Source: Casp-actino8 sp032118015
GTDB taxonomy: Bacteria; Actinomycetota; Acidimicrobiia; Acidimicrobiales; Ilumatobacteraceae
Direction: 5' to 3'
DNA length: 35,336 nt
Assembly: GCA_032118015.1 (NCBI GenBank)
Contig: JAULYE010000184.1
Location: 1-35,336, forward strand
This document shows positions 31,706-35,336 of this stretch, in pieces. Numbering within the stretch: the first letter of the stretch is position 1; the number at the start of each line of letters is the position of its first letter. The notes under the pieces were generated by a model. The model worked only from the letters and a program-made list of their open reading frames with translations, made no database searches and was not told where the DNA came from. The translations under genes and the position numbers were made by a program.

Positions 31706-33207
31706 GACGAATGCTTTCCTCTCAGGTGGCGCCCGATATAGGCAACGACGACTTGCTGGGTTTCGTTGTCGAAGTAGAGATGGACGCGATAGAGGCGATG
31801 TCCCTTTCCGTTACGAACATGGGCAACTGCATACTCCGTTCTCCCTCTCCACGTGAATGCATAGTCCTCCCCGTATTTGTACTCGGCGGTGTCGGAGATG
31901 CCTCCCGCATAGTTCAACCCCATACTGCGGCACGAGATCGTCAGCGATGCGTTGTTGATCCGACCCGACTGCCAGTCGTCAGCGACCACGTTCAGGCGAA
32001 CGAGATCTTGAAGGAGGCGGTTGGCGTCGATCCCATCCAAGGTCTCTGCGGACTCGAGAGCCCGTGGATGAAAGGTCAGGTGTTCGCACAAATTCATCGC
32101 CTGTCGTACGGCATCGATTGCACTCGTTGCCGTCAAACCGCGCGGGCGTCCGCCCAATCGAACATCGAGATTGACGTTCTGCAAGACAAGTTGATCGCGC
32201 AATTCGTCACCCCGCTCGAGCATCAACTGCTTTTCTGCAACCAATCTGTCCGCTTCTGCAAGTGCCTCTTCGAGTTCGGTGATGCGCTCTTCGGACTCCT
32301 GCCACCCGTCGAGGGCAGCACGATATTCGTCCCAGGCAACAATCGAGGGGTGATCGCCGGTGTCGCTTTCACCCTTGGAGCTTTCCGCGAGAGATGCTCC
32401 CTCGTCCATGGGTCGCCGACGGAACAAAGGGGGACGCAGCGCGCCGAAAGACTCTGCAGCCGCCGCAGTGACAAGTGGGACGCACTGCTTGCGAACCTCG
32501 TCACCCGCTGTCGAAGACAGGCCGCTCCCGTTCCACGTTTGACGGCTCTTGTCAGACCATACGAGAGCCATTCCCTCGGGAAACAAAAGTTCCTCTCCGA
32601 AGAACGCATTGAAAGCGTGTCGAGCGGAGTTCCCCTCGATGCGTACGACATGCGCCAAGCCAGACAGAGTGAGTGCGAGTCGATCGGCACGAAAAACGGA
32701 CTCACCTCTCCCGGGGACAGTTTCGATGACTATTGGCAGCGAGCGACTCGGAGCATCACAAAACGCTGCAACCTCTTGAGCTCCGGCCTCGTCAGTGACG
32801 ACTCGTTCTCGCTCGGAGATCCGCGCGCCGGCATCGAGGAACACATGACTCGACACCAGGGTCCGCGCCAACTCTCTCACGGCCACCGCCGACACCGATG
32901 AGGATCGATGCCGAATTCGCGCTCCCCCTGGGACAACGGACAGTCGGATCTCGAGCGAGGTGGTCGCTGCGAGAGTGCTGGCAGATACGACTGTGGACGA
33001 GATGTCCCCGCCGGCGAGGCTCACGCCGATCGAATATCGCCACCATCTTTCGGGTTCGTCGTCCTCCACTCGCACCGAGACACCCGGGCCCCTCTCGGCG
33101 AAAGGGTGCAGATCCTCGAGCCAGGCGTCCACACATGAACGCGCATGGAGATGCTCCTCGACGGACCAGGACGACGCCTCGAGACGAACGCTGTACACCG
33201 CCTTCAT
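31702..33207 (-). CDS. Uncharacterised 501-residue coiled-coil protein coupled to pafBC
   Basis: No named family recognised. Order: a beta-rich N-terminal part (1-150); an alpha/beta module (about 155-220) with LPIVIETVPG, LSGLAHVVRI and a later FPEGMALVWSD; a coiled coil (about 297-345); a helical part (about 360-415) with HLTFHPRALESAE and LLQDLVRLNVVADDW; and a C-terminal beta domain (about 440-495) with GISDTAEYKYGEDYAFTWRG and VHLYFDNETQQVVVAYIGRHL. I recall similar middle and C-terminal modules in unnamed actinobacterial proteins of mobile or defence regions. The ending looks like a RelE/ParE-like small fold, but this is inference. The gene overlaps pafBC by 4 bases and starts 86 bases from the divergent helicase gene. 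Confidence 0.8.
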   Translation of the reverse strand: MKAVYSVRLEASSWSVEEHLHARSCVDAWLEDLHPFAERGPGVSVRVEDDEPERWWRYSIGVSLAGGDISSTVVSASTLAATTSLEIRLSVVPGGARIRHRSSSVSAVAVRELARTLVSSHVFLDAGARISERERVVTDEAGAQEVAAFCDAPSRSLPIVIETVPGRGESVFRADRLALTLSGLAHVVRIEGNSARHAFNAFFGEELLFPEGMALVWSDKSRQTWNGSGLSSTAGDEVRKQCVPLVTAAAAESFGALRPPLFRRRPMDEGASLAESSKGESDTGDHPSIVAWDEYRAALDGWQESEERITELEEALAEADRLVAEKQLMLERGDELRDQLVLQNVNLDVRLGGRPRGLTATSAIDAVRQAMNLCEHLTFHPRALESAETLDGIDANRLLQDLVRLNVVADDWQSGRINNASLTISCRSMGLNYAGGISDTAEYKYGEDYAFTWRGRTEYAVAHVRNGKGHRLYRVHLYFDNETQQVVVAYIGRHLRGKHSS

Positions 33208-33293
33208 CTCAGAATCGACTCCATGGATGACAGTCTCGCGAATCGGCGGTCCACCCGTAGACTGATTCGCAAGACAGAGCAGGAGAAACGCTC

Positions 33294-35066
33294 ATGAACA
33301 ACGTAACGGGCGTAGAAACCGGCTTTGCCGACCTTGGCCTTCGAATAGAACTGCTTTCGGCACTGAATGGCCTCGGATACGAAGAGCCGACCCCGATCCA
33401 GCGTGAGGCCATTCCTCAACTGATTTCGGGGCGGGACGTGCTCGGGCAGGCGGCAACGGGTACGGGAAAGACGGCTGCTTTCGCCCTACCAATCCTGCAT
33501 CTCCTGGACACCGACAGTCGGAGCACCGCTCCGATGGCCCTGGTCCTTGTCCCCACGCGTGAACTCGCAATGCAGGTGTCCGAGGCGATCTACAAATATG
33601 GCCATGACCTGAAAGCTCGGTGCGTTCCGATCTATGGCGGACAGCCGATCGGGCGCCAAATCGATGCCCTGCGCCGAGGCGCGCATGTCGTGGTTGCCAC
33701 CCCGGGGCGAGCGCTGGACCACATTCGCAAACGCACACTCATTCTCGACGAGATTCGCATGGTCGTACTCGATGAGGCCGATGAAATGCTCGACATGGGC
33801 TTCGCTGAAGACCTCGAAGCAATCCTCAACGAGACACCCAAGGAACGTCAGACCGTCTTGTTCTCTGCAACGTTGCCTCCGCGCATCGATGCCATTGCCC
33901 GCAAACATCAACGGGATCCGGTCCGCGTCACGATTGAGCGGTCCTCTGCCGAAACTGGCACATCGCCTCTCGTTGCCCAAAAGGCATACCTCGTCCCACG
34001 ACATCTCAAAGCGGCAGCACTCGGTCGAATTCTCGACATCGAAGCGCCTGAAGCAGCAATCGTGTTCTGCCGCACGCGTGGAGAAGTCGACCAGTTGACC
34101 GAAACTCTCAACGGGCGTGGATATCGGGCCGAAGCGCTTCATGGTGGCATGGACCAAGAGCAGCGTGATCGAGTGATGGGTCGCGTTCGCTCGCGATCTG
34201 CAGATCTGTTGATTGCAACCGATGTCGCCGCCCGCGGACTCGACATCGACCATCTCACGCACGTTGTCAACTACGACGTTCCTTCAGCACCGGAGTCCTA
34301 CGTGCACCGCATTGGCCGCGTCGGCCGCGCCGGCCGAGAAGGCGTGGCGATCACCCTGGCTGAGCCCAGGGAGCAGCGCATGTTGCTCAACATCGAGCGA
34401 CTCACGAAGCAAAAGATGCCGTTCGAGAAGGTTCCCACCGTCGAAGCTCTGCGAGCACGCCAGATGGAGTTGACCACCGAGACTTTGCGCACGGCCTTGA
34501 CTGGAGACGATCTCGAAGCGTTCCAGGTCGTTCTCGACGACCTCGCAGAGGACTATTCCCTCGAGCAGATCGCACTCGCTGCCATTAAAATCACCCACCA
34601 GTCCGAGCAGTCAACGCTCGAGGAAGTGGAGATTCCTGATCTGTCCCAGCGGTCGGATCGTGACTCGGACCGCAATCGCCGACCAGGCCGAGACAGTAGG
34701 GATTCGCGCAGCGATCGACATGATCGCAGCGATCGCACCGACCGAAGCAGTCGCTTCGGTCGCGACGAACGCCCCGACGGAGGCAGTCGATCCGACCGTC
34801 CGGGCCGAGGACGCCCCCAGGCTGCGATGTCCAAGTTGTACGTCGGTCTCGGTCGAAAAGCAGGAATCCGCCCGCAGGATCTCGTGGGTGCCATCGCCAA
34901 TGAGAGCGGCATCGCGGGACGCGATATCGGCGACATCAAGGTGTCGGATCAGTTCTCGATCGTGGAGGTTCCCGAGAGCGAGATCGAGTCGATCTTGCGC
35001 TCGATGCGCAATGTGTCGATTCGCGGCAAGAAGGCCACGATCCGCCGATACCGCGCCGAACGCTGA
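33294..35066 (+). CDS. deaD: DEAD-box RNA helicase with DbpA-type RNA-binding domain
   Basis: A 590-residue ATP-dependent RNA helicase. Motifs in order: Q motif ending EEPTPIQ (30-36), Walker A ATGTGKT (54-60), PTRELA, TPGR (136-139), DEAD (160-163), SAT (191-193), ATDVAARGLD (308-317) and HRIGRVGRAG (338-347). A linker (about 452-507) rich in Arg-Asp-Ser repeats follows, then a DbpA/CsdA RNA-binding domain (about 513-587, KLYVGLGRKAGIRPQDLVGAI). It acts in ribosome assembly or RNA turnover, often under cold. The ATG has AGGAG 8 bases upstream. A possible -10 (TAGACT, about 33257) lies in the 86-base gap shared with the divergent operon. Confidence 0.94.
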   Translation: MNNVTGVETGFADLGLRIELLSALNGLGYEEPTPIQREAIPQLISGRDVLGQAATGTGKTAAFALPILHLLDTDSRSTAPMALVLVPTRELAMQVSEAIYKYGHDLKARCVPIYGGQPIGRQIDALRRGAHVVVATPGRALDHIRKRTLILDEIRMVVLDEADEMLDMGFAEDLEAILNETPKERQTVLFSATLPPRIDAIARKHQRDPVRVTIERSSAETGTSPLVAQKAYLVPRHLKAAALGRILDIEAPEAAIVFCRTRGEVDQLTETLNGRGYRAEALHGGMDQEQRDRVMGRVRSRSADLLIATDVAARGLDIDHLTHVVNYDVPSAPESYVHRIGRVGRAGREGVAITLAEPREQRMLLNIERLTKQKMPFEKVPTVEALRARQMELTTETLRTALTGDDLEAFQVVLDDLAEDYSLEQIALAAIKITHQSEQSTLEEVEIPDLSQRSDRDSDRNRRPGRDSRDSRSDRHDRSDRTDRSSRFGRDERPDGGSRSDRPGRGRPQAAMSKLYVGLGRKAGIRPQDLVGAIANESGIAGRDIGDIKVSDQFSIVEVPESEIESILRSMRNVSIRGKKATIRRYRAER

Positions 35067-35185
35067 CCCGTCCCCGTCAGGCCATCTGGCCGGCGACTCC
35101 GAGTCACCTGGTCGGGATCCAGAAGCCTCGTGTGAAGGCAGTGTGTACTTTTTGTGTGCCCTGGTCGGGAGACCCCACGGCAGGG

Positions 35186-35336
35186 GCTACTGTCGGATCG
35201 AACTATCTAACGGGCATGGCTGCCGGTGCAGCTTCCAAGACCGGCAAGCTCGGCATCCTGGCTTCCTTCCCGATTCCGGAAGTCATTCGCGGAGTCAATG
35301 CATGGACAATGGGTGCACGCGCCACGAACCCTGCTG
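35186..35336 (+). pseudogene. BMP-family ABC substrate-binding protein, N-terminus missing (fragment, runs off window)
   Basis: The frame reads GSNYLTGMAAGAASKTGKLG then ILASFPIPEVIRGVNAWTMG, the middle of BMP-family (PnrA/Med-like) nucleoside-binding lipoproteins, where KTGKxGxxAxFPIPEVIRGxNAF is a landmark. In complete proteins this comes after about 130-170 residues including a lipoprotein signal. Here only 119 bases separate it from the helicase stop, and no signal peptide or lipobox is present in any frame. The frame is open back to the helicase end but has no homology there. It is either a 5'-truncated pseudogene or a junction artefact of assembly. Confidence 0.6.

Noticed and set aside
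30653..31741. A 362-codon open frame on the plus strand
   Set aside because: Antisense to pafBC; the minus-strand translation shows clear HTH and WYL motifs, the plus strand none.

Overview
The window is a gene-dense, high-GC (roughly 58-60% by eye) bacterial chromosome segment. It carries two WhiB-type regulators, a fused PafBC-type WYL regulator, a GTTCAC-type PHO box of the actinobacterial PhoP kind, and many GTG starts. Together these indicate an actinobacterium. The proline/threonine-rich single-pass proteins, one with a PPHERTWRHPSE-like motif, resemble Acidimicrobiia (Ilumatobacter-like); that placement is inference from memory. I saw no rRNA, tRNA, insertion sequence, prophage or CRISPR array.

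Layout. 1-887 (minus): moaE, a small membrane protein and the start of mreB, overlapping head to tail. 1042-5865: a membrane-anchored trypsin-like protein without its catalytic triad, a membrane-tailed SDR protein lacking the YxxxK pair, a DUF2342/zincin-type protein and an MFS transporter. 5936-15144 (minus): a phosphate cluster read as small ORF, ppk, PHO box, pstS, hairpin, pstC, pstA, pstB, phoU, sensor kinase, response regulator. It joins high-affinity Pi uptake, its control and polyphosphate storage. 15401-18007: two whiB genes on opposite strands around tatA and a formiminotransferase-like gene, then a DeoD-type phosphorylase. 18059-23702 (minus): mdh, an OafA-like acyltransferase with an SGNH domain, metF and purH. 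A 27-bp tandem repeat copies the stop codon and terminal hairpin of the acyltransferase gene.

23847-29450: a four-helix membrane protein; the operon of a stand-alone cobalamin-binding methylmalonyl-CoA mutase subunit with sucC and sucD, whose products handle succinyl-CoA; an anchored protein that may have a degenerate Rieske-like domain; a PhyH-type dioxygenase; a NUDIX hydrolase; and an unrecognised small ORF next to an AT-richer gap. 29726-33207 (minus): a translationally coupled pair, an uncharacterised 501-residue coiled-coil protein followed by the PafB-PafC fusion. This pair is the strongest candidate for something undescribed. 33294-35066: a DEAD-box RNA helicase with a DbpA-type RNA-binding domain. 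The window ends inside a BMP-family substrate-binding protein sequence that lacks its N-terminal half.

Starts were adjusted by Shine-Dalgarno position and family alignment where the longest open frame looked wrong (pstS, pstC, pstA, pstB, metF, sucD, tatA, the acyltransferase and others). All functions are read from sequence patterns by eye; no database search was run.
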